DNA of 64,000 nucleotides from Linum tenue (GCA_946122785.1 CAMGYJ010000005.1:85740547-85804546); one strand, 5' to 3'. Positions 32,942-44,970 are shown, counted from the first letter of the stretch. Notes: generated by a model not told the origin, from the sequence alone. Numbers and translations: made by a program.

Positions 32942-33234
32942 TAACTTAAGATTTGGCCCTAGACGCATGGGTGTTCACGGGCAACAGCTCCTCTTCACGG
33001 TCGTAGCAGACGGTGAACAGCCAAGAAAAACCGTGAACTATCGGTTTTTCACCTCTTCTCCCGGTTTTCGCTCCTTTTCGTCCAAATTTCGACTCCGGGT
33101 CTGGTTTCACCTGTTAAATCCTGAAACAAGCTAAAACACAAGAAGCCTCGCGTAAAACCACCCTTTTTGGAGCACAATTGCCACAAACGCCTAAGGAAAA
33201 CGGGGGTAAAATATGTACAATTAGGCCCGAATCA
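32942..33234 (-). repeat. Athila A 5' LTR, upstream part
   Basis: On the minus strand the LTR begins TGATTCGGGCCTAATTGTAC at 33234, much like the LTR starts at 62915 and 63603 in the plus direction. It joins 22086-21070 once the nested element and one TSD copy are removed. Confidence 0.85.
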
Positions 33235-33287
33235 AGGATCTTGCCTGAAACACATAGCTTATCTATCTCTAGAGGATGAAGCAAATG

Positions 33288-33478
33288 ATAGTGCAAATCA
33301 TGCCAAGATATAGCTAGAAGATTTATTTGGATTTTTTTTTTTTTTTTTTTGAAATTTTGATCAAATATTATTTTAAAGTTGACTATCATCCAAATAATGT
33401 TGTCAAAAGAATTTGGAAATAAATTTGAAAAGTTTCTCAGAAAATTTGTCAAAATACGGGAGCATGTATTCGTAAAAC
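33288..33478 (-). repeat. Non-coding block repeated at 49965-50150
   Basis: Starts TAGTGCAAATCATGCC, includes a long T run at 33334-33351 and ends GGGAGCATGTATTC. It is closely matched in the same orientation at 49965-50150. Probably part of the Athila 3' non-coding region. Confidence 0.75.
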
Positions 33479-34310
33479 CGCTCTTCCCTTCTCCCAAACC
33501 ATTACCAACCATGCACTACATTCAAGCACACTTCCTCGGTCGATTCTTGCTATCTACATCTCAATCATCATAGCGAAGGAGGTTAACAAACACTTAGGTG
33601 TTGCAATGGCTTGCATGCCAAGAAACCCTTTCTAGAGCATACACTTAGACTTTTGTGGCAACTCTCTACTTTATTTGCCCCGTTTTATTACCTCTTTTTC
33701 GTTTCCTTTTTCTACTTTCCATTTCTTTTTCTTTACTTTCCTTTCGTTTTATTTTTATTTTTGAGTATGGTACTAGAGAGTTATACACTTGCCAACTTAA
33801 CACTTAACGAACAATGCTCTCTATTAAGAACTTCCTCCAACACTACTTCTTCATTCCTAGCAAGAACCGTGCAAAATCATCCTATGTAGAACCTCAATGG
33901 AGCTCAAAAGCGACAGCTCCGAGACACAAGGACGACTTACAACGGTTTAGACATGAAGAAAGGAGATGGGTTCGTTCTATAAATCACCATTAAGCTCAAC
34001 AAGCACAAAGCTCCTAACATTAGAACGATCCCCAATGTCACATGGCTCAAAGGGGTTGACTAGGGGATAAGATATTTCGGGACAATCAACTTTTGGGCGG
34101 GGACTAATTCTATGTCTCCATCATACTCACTAGTGACAACGGTGAATGTTGCTTGCCATGGTAAGAGGGATCTAAGCACACAAGAAGAAGACGATCGTCA
34201 CAAAACTCACATGGATAACTAATCACCCAATCGTCTATTCCGATTTCACAAAATTCTATGCAAGGTAATTGTGATAAAAGAGTAACCAAGTTAAGAAATC
34301 CATTCATTTA
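33479..34310. other. Non-coding Athila-type 3' region
   Basis: No gene is supported; T-rich at 33660-33770. The solo LTR insertion at 34316 interrupts it, and it continues after 35305. Confidence 0.5.
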
Positions 34311-34315
34311 AGCAC

Positions 34316-35300
34316 TGGCTCGCTATGACACAACGCCAAACTACGACCAATCGCAATCGTAGAATGGAAATGCAGAATAGTGAGTAAGCTTTATTTATCA
34401 ACCCGGGGTCTAGATCTACTACCTACTCCGTGAACTTCTGTTATCTAGCAGTAAGAGTTGAATGATTGTAATTCTAATCTAAAGCAGAAAGACAACAGTA
34501 AATTGTTTGGTTTACTTAGCAGAAGAAGAGTCACTCGCGATTGAGTCCCCCTAACTCCTCAGTTAGGTTCAAGTTGTAATTCCCTTTGGTTCAAGTTGTA
34601 ATTCACTTTACTCTGAAAACTTGATTCCCCTCTCTTTGGCACGAAACAGCCTATTTAACCCGACACTGGGAAAAACACGGGCAAGGACACAACCGTGTTC
34701 TTCTTACTCCACCTGTGTTTTGAATTCGCCACGTGGGAAACATAAGTTGAGGATGGTTACTACACGCCCGCATCCACGAAACGAGGTCGTGCCCTGTGAT
34801 GAACACAGCTGTGTTTTTGCCTCTACCGTGTTTTGAATTCTTCTGCAGCTGCCCCGAACCATCCTTCGTGTGCCCTGTAATGAACACTGCTGTGTTTTTG
34901 CCTCTTCTCGCCCATGTTTTGAATTCGTCTGCAGCTGTCGCGAACCATCCTTCGACATAATAAACACGGTCAAGGTCCTTTTATGTATACCACCGTGTTT
35001 TGGAAAATGTCGCACTTGTTCTTCCCATGTCTTGACATCACCTTCGCACTAAAAAGCACTGGCGTGGCCCCGGGTGAAACATGGTCGTGTTCATAGGGAA
35101 AGTTGCTCATGTTATGCTCCAGCTTCGCCAAATGATCTCCAAACGACACTAAACTCGCACCTAGACCTTTATTTAACGATTGGGGACCTAAAATGTGACA
35201 AAAGAGCACAACCCAGTGTAAAATCGGCCAAGGAAACACAAATTCGAGCTAAAACGGTAAAGAAACAAGGGTGCAAACATGTACAAATACGACATTATCA
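34316..35300 (-). repeat. Solo LTR, TSD AGCAC
   Basis: On the minus strand it runs from TGATAATGTCG (35300) to GCGAGCCA (34316), 985 bp. Perfect 5-bp flanks AGCAC lie at 34311-34315 and 35301-35305. The sequence around 34330-34600 is the reverse of the U5 part of the complete element (GTCGTAGTTTGG, TCTACTACCTACTCCG). U3 has ACACGG/CCGTGT words. No internal region remains, so it arose by recombination between two LTRs. Confidence 0.92.
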
Positions 35301-35526
35301 AGCACACATGAGAACTAGGTTTTTTCACACACCTAATGCAATTCTCAGTCATCATCATAGGACACACTCAATCACATGCAATCGATTCACGATCAATGAC
35401 AATAAACACGAGATTCACCCACAAAATGGCCACTTTGATCATTCAACGCTTGGAGCTCCCAAATCCGGCCATATACCAAGGCTCCAAGCAATCAATCACA
35501 AACACAAGCACAATAATAAACTACCG

Positions 35527-35553
35527 CCCCCCCCCCCCCACACACACACACTT
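35527..35553 (-). other. Internal PPT-like run of element B
   Basis: Minus strand CTTAAGTGTGTGTG followed by 13 G residues, preceded by GAGGGCAATGTCGAG. It lies after the ORF2-like gene, as in A0 at 10802. It is probably ancestral PPT-like sequence expanded by slippage. Confidence 0.5.
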
Positions 35554-35817
35554 AAGCTCGACATTGCCCTCAATGGCATAAAATAGGGGGTGAGCGATGT
35601 TACCGGAAAGCTTGGCAAGTGAAAGTGGGAGAGTTTCAGGGTCTCGCTCGAGGCGAGGTTATTACACATAACAATATTCCACTTCACGTTAAAAGGAAGA
35701 AAAACTCACAAATGTACTACTTCACACACTAAAGAAAAGTAAAATAAAAGAGTTCCGAGTTTCAAGTGGAAAGTGGGGCGAAAGAAATCAACTCTACCAC
35801 ATGTCTCACTCGATCCG

Positions 35818-37120
35818 CTACCTCTCATTGGTCCTAGCACAGTCCTCCTCCTCGTCATCGTCCAGGTCACCCGGCTTGCGGGCAATCCGCACTAGAAGGT
35901 CGGTGGAGCGGTCCAGGAGGGTGTAAACCCCCATGACGTGCTCCTCAAGGTGTGTGACTCGGTCCACCAACTGGACTCCGCATGAGGAACCAAATCCAGC
36001 TGATGATGGTGGTGGTGGTGGTGTAGCACGACAGCGATGCCCTAAAGCTCAAGTAGCTGGTTGCTAAGGCGTAGGGACCTCTGGATCAGGCTCCACTAGA
36101 GCATGGTCAATCTATGGCATTAGAGCGGCCTAAGTTCGAATTCCTTTGAGGTACTCAATCCCTCGCTCTCCCTTGATACCCAGCTTCATGTTGTAAAATG
36201 TCTCCACGGGGAATGGCTCGGCCCGACAGATGATGTAGCATCCCGTCAAATCAACCCCGAAGTGTCAGGCGAGCCTCATGATGATGCCCCCAAGTGCATC
36301 GTATCCACTCGATCATGCCCCAGGCCTCTAGCGAATGTGGTAGCAACCACTTATCCCAGATGGTGTGGCTCTGCTGGGCGGCTCATGGTGTGGAGGGCTA
36401 TCAACCCTCTGTTGGTGATCATGTGCCCCAATCGCATACTAGGGATGATCGACTTCATGAGTAGTGTGTGTAGGATTCTCCAAGGTGTCCGGAGCTTCAT
36501 TGCATTGGTGTTCGAGCCCTTGAACTCGTTGTTCTAGTGCGCCGAAAGGCACATGGCGTCGAAGGCCTAGTCATAGCAGAAGTCAGATGTGTACTGCCTC
36601 TCCGTCATGGTCATGTGTGTAGGGTCGAGCCTGATGGCCTGGGTGAACCCATCATAGGTCACCATATGATGCTGACCTCCCAGCATAAACTCCACATACG
36701 ACTGGTTGCGCTTGCTTGACAGGATCACATGGGAGAAGGTGGAGTAGAACTCCACACAAAGCTCGCGGTATATGAGCTCGTTAACCGCATGAAGTGTCAC
36801 CACTGGGGATGAATGAGAACCCTAGACATTGCTGCCAAGTACCTGAACATGGTGAACATTTCCAAGTCCAACACTAGTGAGGTCCTGCCTCGTTGTACCG
36901 CCATTGCTCCAACATGGTGCCTTATTTCTTGTGGTTTACCAGGTGGTGAATGTACTCATAACTTGCATCAACCATCCTGCAAAACATCAAAGACATGCAC
37001 CATTCGTGGAAACATTCATCAATCTCAAATCATTGGGCAGAAAAGAATTCCCCCACATTTAAAATTCCAATGTGGTCCTATGCCTTTGAAGGCTTGTCAC
37101 AAGATCGGATTTCAAACAAT
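35818..37120 (-). pseudogene. Athila ORF2-like gene (element B), broken
   Basis: The centre (36803-36567) encodes YRELCVEFYSTFSHV, VEFMLGGQHHMVTYDGFTQA and TMTERQYTSDF, the conserved pattern of the plant ORF2 protein at the env position of Athila elements. The C-terminal part, in another frame and ending at a TAG at 35818-35820, encodes a proline run, LVDRVTHLEEHVMGVYTLLD (coiled-coil-like) and an acidic DDDEEEDC tail. Frames change several times between these parts. The product has no known function; it is not a recognisable membrane protein here. Confidence 0.6.
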
Positions 37121-37800
37121 TTAAGGTCAACCACGTATAGATCTCATCGAGACATGATTCTAGGTGATTCATGGTTCTTCCAAATAAAAATATCGAACCC
37201 AAACCATGCCTCAATGGCTGCCAACCATCATTCACACAAGTGTATCAAGTCATTTTTCCTTATACTCCACTTGGCGGGAATTCTCAATTCAAACCACAAA
37301 ATCATGCCAAAATTCCCCCCCCCCCCAGGCTCAATTAACTTAACAAACACTTCATGCAACATTCAATCAACCTAATTCGACATTCCCCTTGCCCAATTTC
37401 ATCATGCATGCAAAATTTTCCCAATTCTCCTCACCTAAGAACTCTAACCCGATTCTCCTAAAACGACAAAGGAAAGGTTTGAAACAGACCTGGAGACGCA
37501 AGTAGGGTCGAAGAAGAAGGTGAGGAGAGGGCGAGGGTGTCAAAAATCGGCCAAAAAACAGCCTGGTGGAGCTCGTTGGAGCCTCACTGGAAATCGTTCA
37601 CCTTGAAAAAAAATCGAGCCAAATCGCCTCAAAACTTTGGCAAAGGGGCACCCGGGAGTGGGGATAATGGGTTTGTGCTTCGATTTTGATTTGGGTGACT
37701 AGAAGTCGACAAAAAACAACAAGAGGGAGCGGTTTTCCGACAATCTTTAGAGAATTTTGGCGAGGTGGGTGGCGTGAAGTGAAGAAGAAGGGTTCACGCC
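37121..37800 (-). other. Leader-like region between promoter block and ORF2 (B)
   Basis: On the minus strand the stretch after the TATA box (37.79-37.44 kb) is rich in pyrimidines and CCACC words, like a 5' leader. A possible splice donor CCAG|GTCTG lies near 37490. C-rich run at 37313-37326. No conserved ORF is seen. Confidence 0.4.
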
Positions 37801-37801
37801 C

Positions 37802-37971
37802 TTATATAACCCGAGCTTGAGGTTCACGGACGGAGGCTTTGTTCACGGTCGCTAAGACCGTGAACATAACTCGCAGAACGTGACCTCGGGGAAAATGGCG
37901 TGTTTAAAAAAATGGAATTTCCCTTGTTCACGGTCTGCACCCGATTATCACGGTCTCTAATACCGTGATAA
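37802..37971 (-). promoter_or_regulatory. Internal palindrome-TATA module upstream of ORF2 (B)
   Basis: On the minus strand a TTATCACGGT/ACCGTGATAA inverted pair (37945-37971) and a 10+10 pair GTTCACGGTC/GACCGTGAAC with 5-nt spacer (37841-37865) lie upstream of a TTATATAA box (37802-37809), the second pair 31 nt from it. Almost the same word occurs in B's own LTR near 49845-49872 (TTCACGGCCTTAGCGACCGTGAA-like). Downstream sequence does not match any LTR here, so this is not simply an inserted LTR. Promoter function is inferred. Confidence 0.5.
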
Positions 37972-38242
37972 TGAGGCTAAAACTGTGAATTGAGTGAAAA
38001 TAGGGCATTTCCAGAATTTTAAAACTCGACTAATCAACTGTGCCCCTAATTCAAACACACTCAAAATTGAATCAATCAGACAGAACATGGTGGCACGGTG
38101 ATACCCATTCAACCACTTGAACTCTTCACTCAATCACCAAAAGAGAAAATAAGGAAAAGAAAAAAACCAACGTTGGGTTGCTTCACAACAAGCGCTAAGT
38201 TAATGTCACTAGCTTGACGTTGCAGATCTATCATGATTGAGA

Positions 38243-41200
38243 TCACGAAGCCTCCGAGAGTGGATCAGCCACGCTCTCGGGGCGAGGTTTTTCACCTCCC
38301 AACTTAAGCTCTAAAGGATGGCCCTCTTGGCGAACTGCCTTCGTTTTGCCCTTATCCTTCTTTCGGGCATAAGCGCGATTCATCTTTTCTCTCCATTCTT
38401 TCTTGTTCTTTCCTTCGGGGATGATACCCTCCTCAATTTCCTGTTTCACATCAACATAAGGAACACAAGAAATAGTGGGGTTCACCTTGAGAGGCTCGCC
38501 TCCACTTACAATCATGTCATTCGAGTCCATTTCCTTTACAGCATCATTCTTAGCCTTAGGATCAATTGAGAGAGTAAGTTGCTCCTCTCCATCTCTCAAA
38601 ATCAAAGTTCCCTCATTAACATCGATTAAGGCCTTGGTGGTGGCAAGGAAGGGGTGTCCTAGAATGGGTGGCATATTCGCATCTTCACTGATATCAAGGA
38701 TAACAAAATCCATCAGATAGTAGAATTTGCCAACTCTCACTAGGACGTCCTCCACAATACCTCTAGGCCTAATGATAGAGCGATCGGCCAATGTGACACT
38801 AAGCCTAGTAGTCTTTAGCTCACCTAGATTCAACTTCCTAAAAAGCTTGTAAGGCATCACATTAATGATTGCTCCTAAGTTCGCCAAGGAGTTTTCTATA
38901 TGATGTGTTCTGATGCATAGAGATATAGTGAAACTACCTGGATCTTGTTGCTTCTTGGGAAACTTGTTGAGAATGAAGGCAGAACACTCCTAGCCCAAGG
39001 CGACATTGGCGAGGTCTTCATATCTTGGCTTCTTGGCGAGAAGCCCCTTCAGGTACTTGGCATACCTAAGCATGTGCGCCATTGCTTCCAAGAATGGAAT
39101 TGTAATGTGGAGCTTCTTGAGCATCTCCATGAACCCGCCACATTCCGCCTCCAATCGGTCCTTGTGCATCCTCGAGGGGAAAGGAAGAGGAGGCTTGTAC
39201 TCAACCACTTGTAGTGGCGTCGGCAATGCCTTCTTAGTCTCTTCTTCTTATCCTTTCATATCTTCTTGTTTGTTGACCGTTGGAGGAGTCTTCTCTTCTT
39301 CGATTTCATCTCTTGCAAAACCCTCCGGGGTCACCTTCCCACTTCTCATCTGAATAGAATTCAACCTGGAATTTTTGATCTTTAGGGTTGACAATTGTTT
39401 GAGAGGGAAGAGCTCCCCTTAGTCTCTCCGTGAGGATTCCAGCAAGGTTGGCGATTTGAGTCTCCAAGTTTTGAAGACTCGCTTGGTGGCTTCTTAATCC
39501 CGCCTCAACCGAAGAAAAATTTGTTGTTGCCACATCCACAAATTGCTCAATCTTCTCAAACTTTTGAGTGCTCTTGCTCACAAAGGTTGTCACTAGGTAT
39601 TCAAGCTTTGCAAACTTATCAGGTTGTGCTTGGAATCCTTGACCACCTTGAGCTTGGAATGGTTGTTGGAAGTTCGAGCCTTGAAATTGTGGCCTTCGTT
39701 GAATGAAGGGAGGCCTTGGTTGATAATTCCTCATCGGTCCTTGGAAATCGGGGGGTCTCGGATTACTTGGGGAAGACCAAGCGAATTTTGGATGGTTCCA
39801 CCACCCCAGGTTATAAGTGTGGCTATATGGATTGTTTTTCCTAGCATTATCGATGAAGCTCACTTGTTCCTCGGGGGTGCTTACTTCCTTCATCAATTGC
39901 CACTCTAAAATCTCATGGTTAGTACTCGAACACCAATCACACGCCATCAACGGCTTCTTACCTTGCTTCTTATCTTCAAGGAGAGCATCAATCAATAGGG
40001 TTGGGTCATGTTCATCAATTTCCCTTGACATAGAGAGTCAATGAGGATCTTGTCATCTTGGAGGAGACCACCATAGAAGGTCTCAACCTGAAAATGTTCT
40101 TCAGAATACCTCTCCCATGCATCCCTCAATGTTGCATCCTTCTCTTGTTCGAAATGGGTGATCTTCTTGCGCCACTCCGCTGTCTTGGAAGGTGGGCAAT
40201 ATCGAGTCATGAACTTGTTGAGCAAGTCTTCCCATGAGGTAATCACACGACAACAATGGCTTCTTACCTTGCTTCTTATCTTCAAGGAGAGCATCAATCA
40301 AATGGTCAATCTTAGCGGCAAGCGGAGGACTTGCTTCCACCGAACCTCCTCTCTCTGTATCCCTTATACCGTTTCTTATCCAGTCCCAATCGTACCCTTC
40401 TGTCGCCAGATCTTCAAGCATTTGGGACACTTGGGGTGGGGTCATGTTCATCAATTTCCCTTGACATAGAGAGAGAATGAGGATCTTGTCATCTTGGAGG
40501 AGACCAACCTAAAAGGTCTCAATCCGAAATTTTTCTTCAAATACATGATGTGGGCATTGGAGGACGTAGTCAGAATACCTCTCCCATGCACCCCTCAATG
40601 TCGCATCCTTCTCTTGTTCGAAATGGGTGATTTTCTTGCGCAACTCCACCATCTTGGAAGGTGGGCAATATCGGGTCATGAACTTGTTGAGCAAGTCTTC
40701 CCATGAGGTAATCGAGAGGGGTGGTCTATTGTTGAGCCACCTGAGTGCATTCCCCACAAGAGAGTAGGAGAATAGCCTCAACTTCAAAGCATCTTCGGAC
40801 ACCCCATTTATCTTCAAACTTCTCGCGATCTCGATAAACCTCTGAACATGCTCCCTCGGAGACTCATCTCTAAGCCCATGGAATTGCACATTGTTTTGAA
40901 TCATTGTGATGAGGTCGGGCTTGATCTCGAAATTGTTGGCGGCCATGGGTGGATGTAAATGGTAGGTTGAATATCCGCCTCCCGTGGAGCCATGTAGTAG
41001 CCCATGGTCCTCGGTTGCTCTGTACATCCCGCTTGAGCTTCTTGATTAGCTGCCATCTCGGCTTCACTTCCTTCCTCTTCGGATTCAAATTCTTCCTCAA
41101 TTGCAACTCCTTCAACTTCGGGACCAACTTGTGGTTTCTTCACCCTCTCCTCTATCCTTCTTCTTGCTTCCGCCAGCTCCCTCTCACAAGCCAAGAGTCG

Positions 41201-41278
41201 GAGAGTGCGGTTGAGATTCACATCTAGTGGCGCCAAAGGCGTCGGATTACTTCGGGTCATACACCCTCCTGCGCACAC
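38243..41278 (-). pseudogene. Athila gag-protease, multiply broken (element B)
   Basis: Gag starts MTRSNPTPLAPL (Met near 41260) with LLACERELAEARRR. A frameshift near 40975 moves the core to another frame (NNFEIKPDLITMIQNN, WLNNRPPLSITSWEDLL). Part of the core is then duplicated (see 39936). The zinc-finger-like ACDWCSSTNHE and a Pro/Gln-rich linker follow at 40031-39306. The protease part (38990-38243) has SLANLGAIINVMPYKLF, where the catalytic Asp of DLGA is Asn, then ILGHPFLATTKALIDV. A stop lies near 38990. After 38243 no RT follows. Confidence 0.8.
39936..40714. repeat. Internal tandem duplication within gag of element B
   Basis: 39936-40252 and 40241-40714 share GGCTTCTTACCTTGCTTCTT, GGATCTTGTCATCTTGGAGG and AACTTGTTGAGCAAGTCTTC in the same order. 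The second copy is longer, so the first has lost internal sequence. The duplication makes the gag reading frame repeat its C-terminal half. Confidence 0.8.
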
Positions 41279-41385
41279 TCAAAAGAACCACAACTCGTCT
41301 AACACAAGAAAGATTCACACGCACAAACGCAAAAATAAAGCTATATTAACACCAAACTATTTTTTCAAAAGAATGGACCGGAAGT

Positions 41386-41403
41386 TCCGCGTCAACGACG
41401 CCA
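41386..41403 (-). other. Decayed tRNA-Asp PBS (element B)
   Basis: Plus strand TCCGCGTCAACGACGCCA, 15 of 18 positions matching the reverse of the intact site at 23485. It lies just inside the LTR end at 41410. Confidence 0.75.
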
Positions 41404-41409
41404 AAAACT

Positions 41410-41975
41410 TGACTCGTCCCGAATATCACAATAAAAATCCAAATTAAGGCCCAAGTATAAACCTTAACCGGGTGCAATATAGGGCAAGTATGTTTAAATA
41501 TCAACCCAGGCCGGACCATGTACCCCTACTTCGATTGTTTGAAACATAAATAGCAATTGGTTTTTGGTGAAAATAACGAATTATAACTAAAACGTTAGGG
41601 AAATTAAATGGATTGGACACTAATTAAAAAGGCTTCACCCTGGTGTTGCTCCCTCTAGCTAACAATAATGACTTGTTGGATCAAATGCAAAGGCGTGGTA
41701 AATGAGGTTGTAAACCGTTGGGAATTGCAACTAGTGATCAACGCCACTCGCTCGGTCAATAGGCCAAGGGATTGTGAATCAAGCTACCAAGGTAGCTCTA
41801 TTGGCCTATCAACAAAGGGTTGCCTAGACTACACACTCGTAACGGAGTTTGGACGGCCAAATTACAACCAAATCTAGGTGCTAATATGAATTAGGAGGTT
41901 TGCCCTAATTTAACATAAGTAGGAGACAAAAATTGCCCAAGGAAAACCAGCTTTTACTAGCCTCTACTCAAAGAA
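41410..41975 (-). repeat. Athila B 5' LTR, part nearest gag
   Basis: Begins TGACTCGTCCCGAATATCAC as does LTR A at 21070, and stays collinear with LTR A up to the CACTA insertion at 41976. Confidence 0.85.
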
Positions 41976-42744
41976 CACTACAAAAAAGACTATCACTAGT
42001 GACAAGAGGTTTCCGTCAGTAAAGGCCAAATGTCATCGCAGATTGCACTTTTGCGACACCATGAGGTCGTCGCGCGCCGTTCCAAATACTAGCATCACAA
42101 AAACTTTATTCGTGACGAGCCGTCGTAAAAGCTATTTTGCGATGGGTAGGTGTCATCTCTAATGCATCTTCAAATTGACGAAATACACAGCTTTGTTTTG
42201 TGATGGCAAAAAATCATCGGAAAAATTAATAATCGTGTCGATAATAAATTCAATTTGATGAAGATTGATAACATTATCATTTTGTTTGACGACACATAGT
42301 TGTCGCAATAATAAATAATGTTATCAATAATAAATATTTTAGGACGATGTTTAATGGTATTTGGAACCATTGAAAATCGCCGCACATTATCTTTACGACG
42401 AATGTATCGTTAACACTTTTTCTGATGAAATGTAATTGTCATAAATATTTAGATTTGTGACAAAGAATATTATAAATTGACGAAAATCATATAAGTTGAA
42501 AATTTTAACATTCTAATATTGTAAATAACCAATATTCTAAATCACCAATATTTGATAAATACAAAATAGCGAAATACGAAATCCTAGGAAATGACACCAA
42601 GTCCAAAAATGAAGCAAAATATCAATCTGGATTGCTCTTTTTTTTATCATTTGAGTCGTATCCTTAATTCTCATCTGAATCTTCTTCATCACTACTTTCG
42701 TCAACCCTCTCGTGATGCTTGCGTTTATTTCTAGACTTTCCAAC

Positions 42745-44970
42745 TGATAGCACCATATTTGCACATGTTTGCACCCTTGTTTCATAACCATTTTAGCTCG
42801 GATTTGTGATTCCTTGGCCTATTTTACACTAGATTGTGATATCTTGTCATATTTCAGGTCCTACGGAGTAAAGGGAGGCATAGGCGCAAGTATCGGGTCA
42901 ATCGGAGGTCGTTTGGTCACTCAAAAGCCTCTCAAAAGTGGAGATGAGGAAGAAATACGGGCAACCTTCCCCAAATTACGGCCGTAATTCACAAATTACT
43001 GCCGATATTTTTTATGCCGAGCCTGGTGATGGCTTAGGTACATAATACGACCAGTATTCCCAAAAATACGGTAGTATTCCTCAGTGCTAGCCCGTAATTT
43101 CAATGCCGAGAAGAGCCTTTGGATGCGCTAAGACTTAAGCAAAACGCGTGTTTTGAACGAAATACGGGCAGAAGAAGAATACGATCGTATTCTTGCCCGT
43201 ATTTTGCCCATAATCGGGTTGAAGAGGCAGATTCGAGCCAAAGGAAGGGGATTCGACTTTTTGGAGCAAAAATAGAGTTCTAGAGAGAGAAAGGGCGAAG
43301 AACAAACCCTAGAAGCTATTTTGCAGTGGATTTCTCACCATTGAAGCTCAGATTGCATCCCCAAGAGTGAAGATTAACATCCCAAAGCAGATTATTCCCA
43401 TCTTTATGAGTATGACTGCTTTGATTTTTGTTTTCCTCTCTCTCTCTCTCTATGGAGTAGATCTTTCTCTCACTTGGATATGAAGAACCCTAGTTCCATG
43501 TGTTAGGTATCTTGATTGTAATGACTTTTGGGATGATATATTGTTTGATTTTAATCGATTTAAGTGTGTTTATTGAGTCAATTGAATCCTAATCTCTTGA
43601 TTTCTGCTTCAACCTATGGTAGATAGAATCTAAATAGGTAGTTAGAGCTTCTTCAATCGATAGGAGTGAATTGATTGTACGAGAGTCAGTCAATTCACTG
43701 CTTTGTACTGGAATCTGTTTCCAATAGTGGAGTTATGTGTTAATTATCTTAGCATTCTATCCTGGTGAAGACAAGTCGTATGCCGGTTAGTCTGTCTAAG
43801 AGGGCTTGGTCAGCTTAAGAGATTCCAAGCAACTATCGGATCTTTCGCAGTTTAATCAACAGTGAATCAACCAAAGGATATTACAACTTGGACCTAACTA
43901 AGGAGCTCGGGGGACTCATTCCCGAGTGACTCTTCTCTTGCTTCAGAAAACCGAACAATTTACAGCTTTCTTTTTGTTTTAGTTTGAATTCACTTTCACT
44001 CACTTAGTCCCGCTAGATAATAGAAGTTCACAGAGTAGGCAGTAGATTTAGACCCCGGGTTGATAAATTAAACTTACCCCCAATGCAGTTAAAAGCGCGA
44101 TTCTACCTATAAGCGGAAAATGGGTAAAATCGTAAAACGTAGAATCAAAGCGGAAAATGGGTAAAATCGTAAAACGTAGAATCAAAGCGTAAAAACGTAA
44201 GTTTTTGACGCACCCTCTAAAATAGCTAAAATATGTGAAGTACAACATATAGTATGTAAAAGGTGAGTGTGTAGATTTTTTATAAGTGAATAACTACATG
44301 AAATTCATAATTAAATGTAATATCTAACACATAAACTAATTTGTGTTGACTCAAAAGTAAAGAAAACTCATAACATCTTAATAATAAACTCATAAACGTA
44401 GATCGTAACCCGTAAACGAGTTTGAGAATCCGAATTCTCATACGCTGGTTTGAGTTTACAGAATTACATACGATCAATTACCCATAAACTTTTATCGTAA
44501 CCCAGGTAAGAGCCACAGGTGAAGATTAACGGAGAAGACTGATAAATGGTCAGCGGATGTTGAGAACACCATTAGGTGTCTTTTCAACCTAATATGAAGC
44601 CCCTATCTCGATACTAGTTGTAGAATGAGTGATGAATCATGTTTTCCTTTTTTATTTTTGCTGATATGTCTCCAAAATTACATCAGTTTGGGCCAATTAG
44701 CACATTTTTATGAGATTATCAAAATCGTATAAAAACGCTTCAGAATCGCGATTTTACCGATTTTAAGCGATATTACCGATTTTACCCATGTTTTTACCAG
44801 TTTTTGTGACTAAGCGACTTTAGGTAGAAACTGAAACGTTTTGGTGGGCTGGATACGTAAAAACGTAAGTTTTTACATTTTAATGCGCGATTTTGACTGC
44901 ACTGCTTACCCCTATTATGCATTTCTAGACTGCTATTATACTTTGTCGTAGTTTGGTGTTGTGTTTTAGA
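42745..44970 (+). repeat. Athila-type LTR inside the CACTA element
   Basis: Begins TGATAGCACC and follows the LTR of the complete element throughout (AGAGAGAAAG, CCCTAGTTCCATGTG, GGGGACTCATTCCCGAGTGA), ending at about 44970 (TTGTGTTTTAGATAGTC). It is split by the hAT element 44081-44904. The U3 word is a 20-nt perfect palindrome at 43175-43194 (core ATACGATCGTAT) inside a longer inverted pair AATACGGGC/GCCCGTATT (43161-43204). No internal region or TSD was found, so it is a solo or truncated LTR. Confidence 0.85.
44081..44904. mobile_element. hAT element, 824 bp, perfect 8-bp TSD
   Basis: Ends CAATGCAGTTAAAAGCGCG and (reverse-complemented) CAGTGCAGTCAAAATCGCG. Flanks CTTACCCC at 44073-44080 and 44905-44912 are identical. 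The same family as the 202-bp MITEs at 14646 and 57618. Non-coding. Confidence 0.92.

Larger units (their letters stand above)
20051..33234 (-). mobile_element. Truncated Athila-type element A, split by a nested element
   Basis: On the minus strand the element starts at 33234 (TGATTCGGGCC). Its 5' LTR runs to 21070, interrupted by the complete element at 22087-32936. A decayed PBS (21046-21062) and the gag N-terminus (20844-20074) follow. Homology stops near 20060, so everything downstream of gag is lost. The LTR is rich in GTTCACGG/CCGTGAAC words. Confidence 0.85.

Noticed and set aside
37841..37865. Inverted pair as a transcription terminator
   Set aside because: It lies upstream of a TATA box on the coding strand, and plant nuclear genes do not use hairpin terminators.
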